Of a DNA stretch of 64,000 bases, positions 55,322 to 63,632 are shown piece by piece. The notes below the pieces were generated by a model, which made no database searches, had not been told where the DNA came from, and saw only the letters and a list, made by a program, of their open reading frames with translations. Positions within the stretch are counted from its first letter, which is position 1, and the number at the start of each line of letters is the position of its first letter. A program made the position numbers and the translations under genes. Origin of the DNA: an uncultured Polaribacter sp. (GTDB lineage: Bacteria > Bacteroidota > Bacteroidia > Flavobacteriales > Flavobacteriaceae); the NCBI GenBank assembly GCA_947497755.1, contig CANMHT010000011.1:1-64000 (forward strand), given 5' to 3'.

Positions 55322-56152
55322 TTAAGCATTAAAGTTTTTCTTAAGGTTTATCTTTAATTCTGTAGGGGTCATTTTTGTTTGTGCTTTGACAAATCTACTA
55401 TAAGAGCTTTGGGAATCAAATTTTAAAAGAAAAGCAATTTCTTTATGAGATAATTTTTCTACCAAATAGATTCTTTTTATTTCTATAATTAATAATTCAT
55501 TTATGATATTAATTGGACTTCTTCCAAAATGTTTCTTTACTTCTTTTTCTAATTTATTGGTTGATGTATTAAGAGACAAAGCATACTTCTTTACCGATCT
55601 AATTTCCTTTACATTATCTACAACTAAAGAAATAAACTCATAAGAAACACTAGTATCTACAAAATCAAAATCTAACTCATCTGGTAAAAACTCTAAAATT
55701 TCAAAAAGAATTAAACCAAAAATCTTTTGAAGCTTTTGGAGCTTAAATCTTGTTACGTCTTCACAGCAAATCTCTTTTATCTTTTTAAAGCGAGAACATA
55801 GTTTTTTAAATTGTAAATTATCCAATGTTAGTTTTGGATTCATGTGTAATTTAAAAAACCAATTTACCTGAAAAGGTATTACACTATACTCTAAAAACTC
55901 TTTTGAAACGCGAATTATTATCCCCGTTTCTTCTAAAGAGCAATACAACTGATGTGCTTGACCTGGAGCAATAATAAAAATACTCTGCGAAGTATTTACA
56001 TATTCTTTAAAATCTATTATTTGACTTCCATCTTTACCTGTTTTAAATAATAAAAATTCAAAACAACTATCTCTATGTAATTTTTGATTTTTAACAAAGC
56101 TAACGTCATTTATATCAACTATTTCTATTGAAAATTCTTTTTTGAGAGGCAT
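55322..56152 (-). CDS. AraC-family transcription regulator
   Basis: A 276-residue regulator. The N-terminal half is a cupin-like sensor (FEFLLFKTGKDGS, SIFIIAPGQAHQLY), and the last 95 residues carry the double helix-turn-helix: YALSLNTSTNKLEKEVKKHF and LSHKEIAFLLKFDSQSSYSR, ending FVKAQTKMTPTEL. It starts divergently from the small gene at 56.3 kb. The first Met is at 56150-56152. The intergenic region holds a direct repeat fitting an AraC-type operator. Confidence 0.85.
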   Translation of the reverse strand: MPLKKEFSIEIVDINDVSFVKNQKLHRDSCFEFLLFKTGKDGSQIIDFKEYVNTSQSIFIIAPGQAHQLYCSLEETGIIIRVSKEFLEYSVIPFQVNWFFKLHMNPKLTLDNLQFKKLCSRFKKIKEICCEDVTRFKLQKLQKIFGLILFEILEFLPDELDFDFVDTSVSYEFISLVVDNVKEIRSVKKYALSLNTSTNKLEKEVKKHFGRSPINIINELLIIEIKRIYLVEKLSHKEIAFLLKFDSQSSYSRFVKAQTKMTPTELKINLKKNFNA

Positions 56153-56230
56153 TTAAATTCATTATGTAATTACTAATAAACCAATACCATCACTTATAAT
56201 GCCACAACTTACCGAGTAACTTAGAATTAT

Positions 56231-56260
56231 TTAGCTATTTACATATTATAGTTAGCTATT
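56231..56260. promoter_or_regulatory. Direct repeat TTAGCTATT, 21 bp apart
   Basis: TTAGCTATT occurs at 56231-56239 and 56252-56260, on the same face of the helix (two turns). AraC-type proteins bind such direct repeats. It lies between the AraC gene and the divergent 91-aa gene. Confidence 0.45.
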
Positions 56261-56295
56261 GTCAATTTACTTTATGCATGGAATAAACTTTGATA

Positions 56296-56318
56296 TTTCT
56301 GTTTAAAAAAAACAGAAA
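56296..56318 (+). promoter_or_regulatory. Hairpin touching the start codon of the 91-aa gene
   Basis: TTTCTGTTT and AAACAGAAA form a perfect 9-bp stem with an AAAAA loop; the right arm ends at the base before the ATG at 56319. It also overlaps a -7-like TATTTCTG at 56294-56301. Confidence 0.45.
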
Positions 56319-56594
56319 ATGATTTTTAATCTTTTGAAACATTTAAAATTTTTAAACAGTAGAAAAGACTTAATCTCTTTAGATGGTTTGTATAAAGATT
56401 GTATCTCTAAATTACCATTAGAATATAGAATTAATTATTGTCAATCTCTTTTATACACAACAAGTGAAGACCTAAAAAAGCATGTTTGTGAAACAAAAAG
56501 AAAAACACTTAAAAAGTTACTACAATCAATACACATAGAATTGAAAAACTTAAACAATCAGATACAAAACAACGCTATCAAAAGTAAGTATTAA
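56319..56594 (+). CDS. Small unknown protein, 91 residues
   Basis: The product is highly basic (many Lys) and mostly helical, with a leucine-rich stretch SLYKDCISKLPLEYRINYCQ-like region and KKLLQSIHIELKNLNNQ near the end; no signal peptide or membrane segment is clear and I recognise no family. Its ATG abuts a hairpin, and upstream lies the direct repeat shared with the divergent AraC gene, which suggests regulated expression. The 122 bp to glpQ hold nothing recognisable. Confidence 0.5.
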   Translation: MIFNLLKHLKFLNSRKDLISLDGLYKDCISKLPLEYRINYCQSLLYTTSEDLKKHVCETKRKTLKKLLQSIHIELKNLNNQIQNNAIKSKY

Positions 56595-56716
56595 CAGTAA
56601 TTTCATTTTAAGTTATCTTTAAAAACAAACACTATTCTACAAAAAACTTTACCTTTAATCGCTTGGTGTTAGTGTTTTGCTAACTTTCAGAATCGTTACT
56701 TTTTAATTTTATTTCT

Positions 56717-57700
56717 ATGAGAAATCTTTTGGTATTAATTCTTCTTTGCTTGATTAGTTCTTGTCAACAATCAACACCAAAACAAATCAATAAAAAAGCA
56801 ACAAAAATTGTAGTAGCACACAGAGGCGCTTCTGGATATTTACCAGAACACACCATGGAAGCTAAAGCGATGGCCTATGCAATGCATCCAAATTATATAG
56901 AACAAGATATTGTATTAAGTAAAGACAATGTACCAATAGTAATTCATGACATTCTTTTAAATGAAGTAACAGATGTAGAAAGTAAATTTCCAAACAGAAG
57001 TAGAAATGATGGAAAGCATTATGTTATTGATTTTACTTTTAAAGAATTACAAACCTTAAATGTTACCGAACGGTTTAATCGTCTTTCTGCCAAACAACAT
57101 TATCCAAACCGATTTCCTGCAACAACAAGCTCGTTTAAACTGCATTCTTTACAACAAGAAATTGAATTAATTCAGGGGTTAAATAAAAGTACAGGGAAGA
57201 ACATTGGCATTTATCCAGAAATTAAGAAACCTGCATTTCATTTAAAAGAAGGGGAGGATATTTCTAAAATTGTATTAAAGGTTTTAACTGACTATGGTTA
57301 TACTTCAAAGAAAGACAATTGTATATTACAATGTTTTGATGAAAAAGAACTAGAACGCATTCGAAAAGAATTGAATTCAGCTTTATTTTTAGTACAGCTA
57401 ATACAGTACCAACCACAAACAAAAAAGTTGGCACATTATGCAACTTATGCAGATGGAATTGGTCCATGGTACAAACAGCTTCTCGGCAAAAAAGAAGGAG
57501 ATCAATTTACTTTTACAAGCTTGGTTGCAGATGCTCATAAATTAAACTTAAAAGTACATCCATATACTTTTAGAGCTGATGTTTTGGGTGAGTTTAGTTC
57601 TTTTAAAGAAAAAGTAACAACTATTTTATACAAAGCAAATGCCGATGGTGGTTTTACAGATTTTCCTGATAAAATGCTAAAAATCATTAAACAACAGTAA
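56717..57700 (+). CDS. glpQ: Glycerophosphodiester phosphodiesterase, lipoprotein
   Basis: GlpQ hydrolyses deacylated phospholipids to glycerol-3-phosphate and an alcohol. The 327-aa protein has a lipobox (LCLISSC, Cys16), the catalytic VVAHRGASGYLPEHTMEA with Glu and His, and IEQDIVLSKDNVPIVIHD. It ends FTDFPDKMLKII, giving the usual TIM-barrel end. It is a lipid-anchored periplasmic enzyme. Confidence 0.93.
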   Translation: MRNLLVLILLCLISSCQQSTPKQINKKATKIVVAHRGASGYLPEHTMEAKAMAYAMHPNYIEQDIVLSKDNVPIVIHDILLNEVTDVESKFPNRSRNDGKHYVIDFTFKELQTLNVTERFNRLSAKQHYPNRFPATTSSFKLHSLQQEIELIQGLNKSTGKNIGIYPEIKKPAFHLKEGEDISKIVLKVLTDYGYTSKKDNCILQCFDEKELERIRKELNSALFLVQLIQYQPQTKKLAHYATYADGIGPWYKQLLGKKEGDQFTFTSLVADAHKLNLKVHPYTFRADVLGEFSSFKEKVTTILYKANADGGFTDFPDKMLKIIKQQ

Positions 57701-57785
57701 AATATATTGGTAATTCTGTAATCGGTATACTTTTTTACGCTTGTTCCAACATACTTTTGTCCTATAATCTTAAAAGAGACAAAAA

Positions 57786-58568
57786 ATGAAAAATGTAGCA
57801 TTAATTACTGGAGCAAGTAGTGGTTTAGGAAAAGAATTTGCAAAAATACATGCATCTTATGGTGGCGATGTAGTTATTGTAGCAAGAAGAGTAGAAAAAT
57901 TAAAAAAACTTCAACAAGAGCTAGAAAACACCCATAATATTAATGTTAAAATCATTGTAAAAGATTTAACCCAACCAAATGCACCTAAAGAAATTTATGA
58001 GGAACTTAGTAATGAAGGCATTCAAATTAACTACCTAATTAACAATGCTGGTTTTGGAGGAAGAGGTAAATTTCATGAAAGAGCTTTAGAACAAGATATT
58101 GCAATGATTCAACTTAATGTTATTGCACTCACTACATTAACGAGATTGTTTTTACCAGATTTTGTAAAAAGAAATAGTGGTAAAGTCTTAAATGTGTCTT
58201 CTACAGCTAGTTTTATGCCAGGACCTTTACAAGCTGTGTATTTTGCAACAAAAGCGTATGTTACCTTTTTTAGCAATGCAATTTCAGAAGAATTAAGTGA
58301 TACTAATATTACTGTAACCAACCTAATGCCAGGTGCTACAGAAACAGAGTTTGCAAAAACTTCTGGAATGGATAAAACCAATTTATTTGACAAAACTGTT
58401 AGCGCTTTTTCTGTTGCAAATGATGGGTATAATGGAATGCTAGATGGAAAAATAGATGTTATTTCTGGATTAACCTTTAGCCAAAAGTTAATGATGAAAG
58501 CCATTCCTTTTACACCTAAGAAAACCGTGTTAAAGCAAATTCACAATATGCAAAAAGCACAGCAATAA
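57786..58568 (+). CDS. Short-chain dehydrogenase/reductase
   Basis: A 260-residue NAD(P)-dependent oxidoreductase. TGASSGLGKEFA is the TGxxxGxG cofactor motif, NNAG follows at about 90, and the catalytic Ser and YxxxK are in NVSSTASF and YFATKAYV. Substrate unknown. It is 66 bp upstream of a second Rossmann-fold gene in the same direction, and then an AraC gene, so the three may be one regulated unit. Confidence 0.88.
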   Translation: MKNVALITGASSGLGKEFAKIHASYGGDVVIVARRVEKLKKLQQELENTHNINVKIIVKDLTQPNAPKEIYEELSNEGIQINYLINNAGFGGRGKFHERALEQDIAMIQLNVIALTTLTRLFLPDFVKRNSGKVLNVSSTASFMPGPLQAVYFATKAYVTFFSNAISEELSDTNITVTNLMPGATETEFAKTSGMDKTNLFDKTVSAFSVANDGYNGMLDGKIDVISGLTFSQKLMMKAIPFTPKKTVLKQIHNMQKAQQ

Positions 58569-58633
58569 AGAATTAACATATTGCTTTACATTTAATTTTG
58601 ATTATCTATTTTTAGTCTTAGAAAATATGCAGA

Positions 58634-59317
58634 ATGAAAAAAGTACTTATTACCGGAACTACAGGAATGGTAGGAAAAGGCGTTTTAATAGAATGTTTAG
58701 AAGATCCTAAAATTACATCTGTGCATATAATTAATAGGCGCTCTTTACAAATAAAACATCCTAAGTTGAAAGAACTATTATTGACCGATTTCTCTCAATT
58801 AAATACTATAGAACAGCAATTAGAAAACTACGATGCCTGTTTTTATTGTATGGGGATTTCTGCAGTTGGACTTAATGAAGAAAAATACACGGAAATTACG
58901 TTTAATATTACCAAAAATTTTGCTGACATCTTGTATAAAAAAAATCCTTCGATGGTTTTTAATTATGTTTCTGGCACTGGAACAGATAGTTCTGAAAAAG
59001 GCAAAATAATGTGGGCAAGAATTAAGGGAAAAACTGAAAATTATATTTTTAAAAAAGGATTTTCTGATGCTTATGCTTTTAGACCTGGAATGATTATTCC
59101 AGAAAAAGGCATCAAATCTAGAACCAATTGGTACCGTTATATTTATTTTATATTGACTCCTTTTTTCCCCTTAATAAAACTATCAAAAAATGTAACAACC
59201 ACTACCAATATTGGTAAAGCAATGATTCATAGTCTTTTTCAACATTCATCAGAAAAGATATTACATAATAAAGAAATTAATCAATTGTCTAATACTCAAA
59301 CCTATTCCATTGGATAA
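58634..59317 (+). CDS. NAD(P)-binding epimerase/dehydrogenase-like protein
   Basis: A 227-residue Rossmann-fold protein: VLITGTTGMVGKGVLIECLE at the N-terminus and ACFYCMGISAVGL, then FNYVSGTGTDSSEKGK and WARIKGKTENYIFKKG. It resembles the atypical short SDR group (NmrA/semialdehyde-like, with no YxxxK). Reaction unknown. Its last 8 bases overlap the start of the next AraC gene. Confidence 0.8.
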   Translation: MKKVLITGTTGMVGKGVLIECLEDPKITSVHIINRRSLQIKHPKLKELLLTDFSQLNTIEQQLENYDACFYCMGISAVGLNEEKYTEITFNITKNFADILYKKNPSMVFNYVSGTGTDSSEKGKIMWARIKGKTENYIFKKGFSDAYAFRPGMIIPEKGIKSRTNWYRYIYFILTPFFPLIKLSKNVTTTTNIGKAMIHSLFQHSSEKILHNKEINQLSNTQTYSIG

Positions 59318-60215
59318 AATTATTCACATCAATACCATCTCAGAAGGACATGCTATGTTAGGACTTCCTTCTCCAAAACATCCCTTAATTTCTATTGTTG
59401 ATGTAAAAGACCTATTAAATACAGATTATGAAGATTTGAGGATTACTATGGGTTTTTATATGGTTTCTTTAAAAGACGGTGTTAGCGGTTCTTTAGGTTA
59501 TGGTAGAAACTCGTATGATTTTGATGATGGTGTCATGATTTTTACCAAGCCAAATCAGTTGATTTCAGAATCATCAAAAGAGATTGAAGCAGATGCCAAA
59601 GGCTGGGTTTTATTTTTTCATCCTGATTTGATTCGAACTTCTGAACTAGGAAAAAACATTGACAGTTATTCTTATTTTTCTTACGAAGTAAATGAAGCAC
59701 TACATCTTTCTGAAGATGAAAAAAGTATTTTAACAGATATTATTAGAAAAATTGAAATAGAATTTAGTCAGAATATAGATAAACACAGTCAGAAGTTAAT
59801 CACCTCGTCTCTTGAGTTATTACTAGATTATTGCAATCGTTATTACGACAGGCAATTTTATATTAGAACCAATCACAATCAAGATTTGGTAAGTAAATTC
59901 GAGTCTTTTTTAAAAAATTATTATCAATCTGATAAACCTAGCGAATTAGGTATTCCTTCTGTAAAATATTGTGGAGAACAACTAGGGATGTCTCCTAATT
60001 ATTTAAGTGATTTACTAAAAAAAGAAACAGGTAAAAATGCCAAAGATCACATCTATTATTTCATTACCAATAAAGCTAAAAACCAATTACTCGGCAGCAC
60101 AAATTCTGTTAGTCAAATTGCTTATGATTTAGGCTTCGAATATCCACAACATTTTAGCAAATTATTTAAAAAACAAACCGGAATGAGTCCTGTAAAATAT
60201 AGAACTATGAATTAA
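59310..60215 (+). CDS. AraC-family transcription regulator
   Basis: A 301-residue regulator. The first 170 residues form a sensor domain (MVSLKDGVSGSLGYGRN, VLFFHPDLIRTSELGKN), the C-terminal 100 the AraC DNA-binding domain: YCGEQLGMSPNYLSDLLKKE and SVSQIAYDLGFEYPQHFSKL, ending KQTGMSPVKYR. The likely start is a TTG at 59310 (MDKIIHINTI), which overlaps the preceding reductase by 8 bp. It probably regulates the two upstream reductase genes. Confidence 0.87.
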   Translation: MDKIIHINTISEGHAMLGLPSPKHPLISIVDVKDLLNTDYEDLRITMGFYMVSLKDGVSGSLGYGRNSYDFDDGVMIFTKPNQLISESSKEIEADAKGWVLFFHPDLIRTSELGKNIDSYSYFSYEVNEALHLSEDEKSILTDIIRKIEIEFSQNIDKHSQKLITSSLELLLDYCNRYYDRQFYIRTNHNQDLVSKFESFLKNYYQSDKPSELGIPSVKYCGEQLGMSPNYLSDLLKKETGKNAKDHIYYFITNKAKNQLLGSTNSVSQIAYDLGFEYPQHFSKLFKKQTGMSPVKYRTMN

Positions 60216-61987
60216 GAAGTTACTTCTATCAACTTATTTCGATAAGCTGTTAAGAGTTTAGATTTAGAAATAAATCCAATATAAGTTCCGTTTTTTATAA
60301 CAGGTAAATTCCAAGCACCGGTACCTTTAAACTTATTCATGATTACTTCCATAGAATCGTTGTAAAAAATTACTTCAGGAGCAGGTTTCATAAAAAGAGA
60401 AACGGTGGTACTCTCATACAAACTTTGATCAAACATAATAGAACGTACATCATCTAATAGTACCGTTCCTAAAAACTGTTTGTCTTTATCTAATACAGGG
60501 AAAATATTTCTGCTTGATTTTGCCACTCCGTGTTTTAACATTTCTCCTAACGTCATTTCGTTTTGCAACACAATAAAATTGGTCTCTAATACCTGATCAA
60601 TTTTCATCATCATCAAAGCATTTTTATCTTTATTGTGTGTTATAAGTTCACCTCTTTTAGCCAGTTCTACTGTATAAATAGAATTGGAAATAAAATACTT
60701 TGTAAATGCATAAGAAATGGCTGCTACCAACATTAATGGCACAAACAAATCATAGCCACCAGTAATTTCTGCAATTAAGAAAATAGCCGTTAAAGGAGCA
60801 TGCAACACTCCTGCCATTAAACCTGTCATTCCTATCAAAGTAAAATTAGATTCTGAAACACTAAACCCAAATTGATTCACAATTTTAGCAAAGACGTTCC
60901 CAATTGCAGAACCCATTACTAAGGTTGGAATGAATATTCCACCAACTCCTCCTGCAGCAAAAGTAGTGGTCATTGCAATGGCTTTAAAAATTGTAATGAT
61001 TAGCAACATAGATACCACCATCCAAACATTGTTTACATCAATATTATAAGGAAGATCTACCAAGGCTGCTTGGCTATTTCCATCCAATAAATTATTAATC
61101 AATCCATATCCTTCTCCGTATAAAGGCGGAATTAAAAATAGCATAATACCAATTGCTAAAGCACCAACAATTAATCGTTTTAAATTGTTAGAAAATCGCG
61201 TAAAAAAACGGGTAATTGCAAAATACATTTTAGAAAAATATACCGAAGCAATACCAGTACCTATTCCCAGAAAAGCATACAGCAAAATGTCTTTAATTTC
61301 AAAAGCATCTTGTAGTTTAAAACCAAACAACACGTCTTGTCCTAAGAAAAAATACGAAGTAATTACGGCAGAAACAGAAGCCAATAGTAATGGAACTAAA
61401 GAAGCAAATGCAAGATCTAAGCTAAAAATTTCTACTGCAAAAATAATGGCTGCTACTGGTGCTTGGAACATAGAAGACATGGCTCCAGCTGTTGCACAAC
61501 CAATTAACAGCATTCTTGTTTTGGTGTTCATTCTAAACAGTTGTGACACATAAGAACCTAAGGCTGCTCCAGTACTTACCGCTGGTCCTTGCAATCCTGC
61601 AGAACCTCCAAAACCAACAGTGATTGGTGCGGTAATTAACGAAGCATACATTTTATACTTTTCTATAATTCCGCTTTTCTTAGAAATAGAATATAAAGTG
61701 GTAGAAATACCATGTCCAATAGGCTTCTTTATCAGTTTTACTTTTAGGTAATAGACCAAAATCAAACCAATAATTGGAAAAATAAAAAACAATGAACTTT
61801 TAAACCCTTTGATAAAGCTACTATCTAAAATTGACTCAATAAAAAAAGTCATGTTTTTTAGCAATAAGGTTCCTAAACCTGCTAAAAAACCGACCAGTAT
61901 ACTTAATACATATACAAACTGACGCTCAGAGATATGTTTGTATCTCCAAAGATGAATTTTAGTAAAGATGTCTTTTGTTGTTAGCAT
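60212..61987 (-). CDS. ClC-family chloride channel/transporter with CBS pair
   Basis: A 591-residue membrane protein. Residues about 25-425 are the ClC fold (GISTTLYSISKKSG, FGGSAGLQGPAVSTGAALGS, AAGGVGGIFIPTLVMGSAIG), and 450-585 two CBS domains (VLQNEMTLGEMLKHG, AWNLPVIKNGTYIGFISKSK). In most members the filter motif is G(R/L)EGP, whose Glu gates the pore and couples chloride to protons. Here it is GLQGP: Gln133 replaces the glutamate. It may therefore be a leak channel or an uncoupled transporter. The gene overlaps the convergent AraC gene by 4 bp. Confidence 0.92.
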   Translation of the reverse strand: MLTTKDIFTKIHLWRYKHISERQFVYVLSILVGFLAGLGTLLLKNMTFFIESILDSSFIKGFKSSLFFIFPIIGLILVYYLKVKLIKKPIGHGISTTLYSISKKSGIIEKYKMYASLITAPITVGFGGSAGLQGPAVSTGAALGSYVSQLFRMNTKTRMLLIGCATAGAMSSMFQAPVAAIIFAVEIFSLDLAFASLVPLLLASVSAVITSYFFLGQDVLFGFKLQDAFEIKDILLYAFLGIGTGIASVYFSKMYFAITRFFTRFSNNLKRLIVGALAIGIMLFLIPPLYGEGYGLINNLLDGNSQAALVDLPYNIDVNNVWMVVSMLLIITIFKAIAMTTTFAAGGVGGIFIPTLVMGSAIGNVFAKIVNQFGFSVSESNFTLIGMTGLMAGVLHAPLTAIFLIAEITGGYDLFVPLMLVAAISYAFTKYFISNSIYTVELAKRGELITHNKDKNALMMMKIDQVLETNFIVLQNEMTLGEMLKHGVAKSSRNIFPVLDKDKQFLGTVLLDDVRSIMFDQSLYESTTVSLFMKPAPEVIFYNDSMEVIMNKFKGTGAWNLPVIKNGTYIGFISKSKLLTAYRNKLIEVTS

Positions 61988-62002
61988 TTTTTTAATGTAA
62001 AA

Positions 62003-62710
62003 CTACTCTTTTGATAAGATATCAGTTCCTAAATATTTATCATCTTTATTCATATACCAAGCTCTGGTTTTTGGCATTTTAATTCCGTTTACCGTTTCTA
62101 ATTCACTTAATAAAATATATTCTCCGTCATTTTTAGACTCGTCATGAAAAAACTGATACACTTCCATTGCATAAGTCTTAGTATCAAAATAAAAGTACCA
62201 TGTATCTTTTCCTACTTCTTTTTCATAAGTAGCTTTTAACACAATATATTCTTTTCCTTTAAAGGTTTTTTTTAACGTTTTTTCAGCAATAATAGTTCCA
62301 GGATCATTTAATTTCATCGGCAATCCATACAAATACGTATAATAATCTTGATACATTTTTGCTCTTCGTTTACTCAATCTGTTTTTCTTTAATACTTCTT
62401 CAGATAGGTTTCTGTCTCCATTAAAAAGAATCGATACTGAGTCCTTATCAACAATGTACATTGTTGTATTAGTTCCAGAATTTGCTTTTACAGAAAAGTA
62501 CTCATTGGGTAAATCAATTTTAATATCACTTACTCTTTTAGGCCTACTTGGAGTTTCCATGGTTACTTGGAAAACACCTTTAAACTTTTCCCAATTTCCG
62601 TTTGGATCATGGAATTGAATGGCCTTCTCTAATAATTGCTTCCCGCTAAGTTGCTGACTAATAGCTTGCATTGAAAATAACAATGCAATTAAAATAAATG
62701 TGTTTTTCAT
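62003..62710 (-). CDS. DUF6503-like secreted protein
   Basis: Start chosen at MKNTFILIALLFSM (complement 62708-62710), a signal peptide ending AISQ. The 235-residue protein has GKQLLEKAIQFHDPNGNWEK, VTMETPSRP and KDTWYFYFDTKTYAMEVYQF, the pattern of DUF6503 proteins, which look related to lipoprotein-localisation (LolA-like) beta folds. It may carry lipid or a lipoprotein in the periplasm; not proven. It lies 15 bp upstream of the ClC gene, so the two are probably co-transcribed. Confidence 0.7.
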   Translation of the reverse strand: MKNTFILIALLFSMQAISQQLSGKQLLEKAIQFHDPNGNWEKFKGVFQVTMETPSRPKRVSDIKIDLPNEYFSVKANSGTNTTMYIVDKDSVSILFNGDRNLSEEVLKKNRLSKRRAKMYQDYYTYLYGLPMKLNDPGTIIAEKTLKKTFKGKEYIVLKATYEKEVGKDTWYFYFDTKTYAMEVYQFFHDESKNDGEYILLSELETVNGIKMPKTRAWYMNKDDKYLGTDILSKE

Positions 62711-62877
62711 AAAGTAAAAATAACAAAAACCTATCTGTATGTATTTATAAACAAGCTTTATTTTTAGCACCACTAATCACCTAATACACAAAATATTAAG
62801 TTTTACTCAATAAAAATCAAAAAATTATGGCATGCTATTTGGAAAATGCAATCAGTAATCTAAAATCTCAAAATCAT

Positions 62878-63561
62878 ATGAAATTATTTAAAACTACACT
62901 TACTTGCCTTTTTTTAAGCTTAATTTTGTTTAGTTGTAAAAGTGCTTATGTTCATAAGAATTTTTCAGAAAAAACTTCGAACCATTCTAAAATTGCAGTA
63001 CTTCCATTTATTGTTGTTACTACTGGTAATTTACCTATACATATTTCTCAAGATAGAATCAAACAAATTCAAGAAGAAGAAAGCATTCTTTTTCAAACCT
63101 CTTTAATTAATCAATTATTAAAAAAAGATGCTCAAAGAAAAAATAAAAACATCGGAGTAGAAATTTTATCTAAAGAAGCTACCAATTCTATCCTTAGAAA
63201 TCATGGGATTTCTATCTCAGAAATAGCAAATACCAACCCTTCTAAATTAGCAGAAATTTTAAATGTAGATGCAGTTGTTTTAAGTAATGTTCAAAAGCAA
63301 AGATATATGTCTGATCTTACTTCTGCTGGAATAGAAATTGGAGAAAACATACTTAACAAAGCTGGTATAAATCTAGGTCTAGGTATAGAAAATAAAACAA
63401 AAGACATTTTTGTAACATGTAATATTATAAACAAGGAAGATCAAAGTACAATATTTAGTCTTTCTAAAACTGTTGAAGTTAATTGGAAATCAAGAAATAC
63501 AGTTACAATTATAGATCATGTAAATAGAAAAATTGTTAGAAATTTTCCTTATTTGAAATAA
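62878..63561 (+). CDS. Lipoprotein, possibly CsgG/LpoB/GNA1162-like
   Basis: Start chosen at MKLFKTTLTCLFLSLILFSC (ATG 62878) with the lipobox Cys20; an in-frame ATG at 62827 adds 17 residues without signal character. The mature 207 residues start with KIAVLPFIVVTTGNLP, and later contain LAEILNVDAVVLSNVQKQ and TCNIINKEDQSTIFSLSKTV, an alpha/beta arrangement like the periplasmic lipoproteins that begin IAVLPF and probe cellular state (CsgG/LpoB/GNA1162 groups). Exact family not settled. A strong terminator follows. Confidence 0.65.
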   Translation: MKLFKTTLTCLFLSLILFSCKSAYVHKNFSEKTSNHSKIAVLPFIVVTTGNLPIHISQDRIKQIQEEESILFQTSLINQLLKKDAQRKNKNIGVEILSKEATNSILRNHGISISEIANTNPSKLAEILNVDAVVLSNVQKQRYMSDLTSAGIEIGENILNKAGINLGLGIENKTKDIFVTCNIINKEDQSTIFSLSKTVEVNWKSRNTVTIIDHVNRKIVRNFPYLK

Positions 63562-63574
63562 ACTTTAGGCAAAA

Positions 63575-63603
63575 AATAAAACCACATTAAATGTGGTTTT
63601 ATT
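63575..63603. terminator. Bidirectional terminator
   Basis: 13-bp arms AATAAAACCACAT (63575-63587) and ATGTGGTTTTATT (63591-63603) with A- and T-run flanks lie between the lipoprotein gene and the convergent GTP cyclohydrolase gene. Confidence 0.9.
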
Positions 63604-63632
63604 TTTTATGCTTAATAGAGAAATTAGATTTC

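Noticed and set aside
61185..61553. 122-codon frame antisense to the ClC gene
   Set aside because: Shadow frame; no family pattern or promoter.
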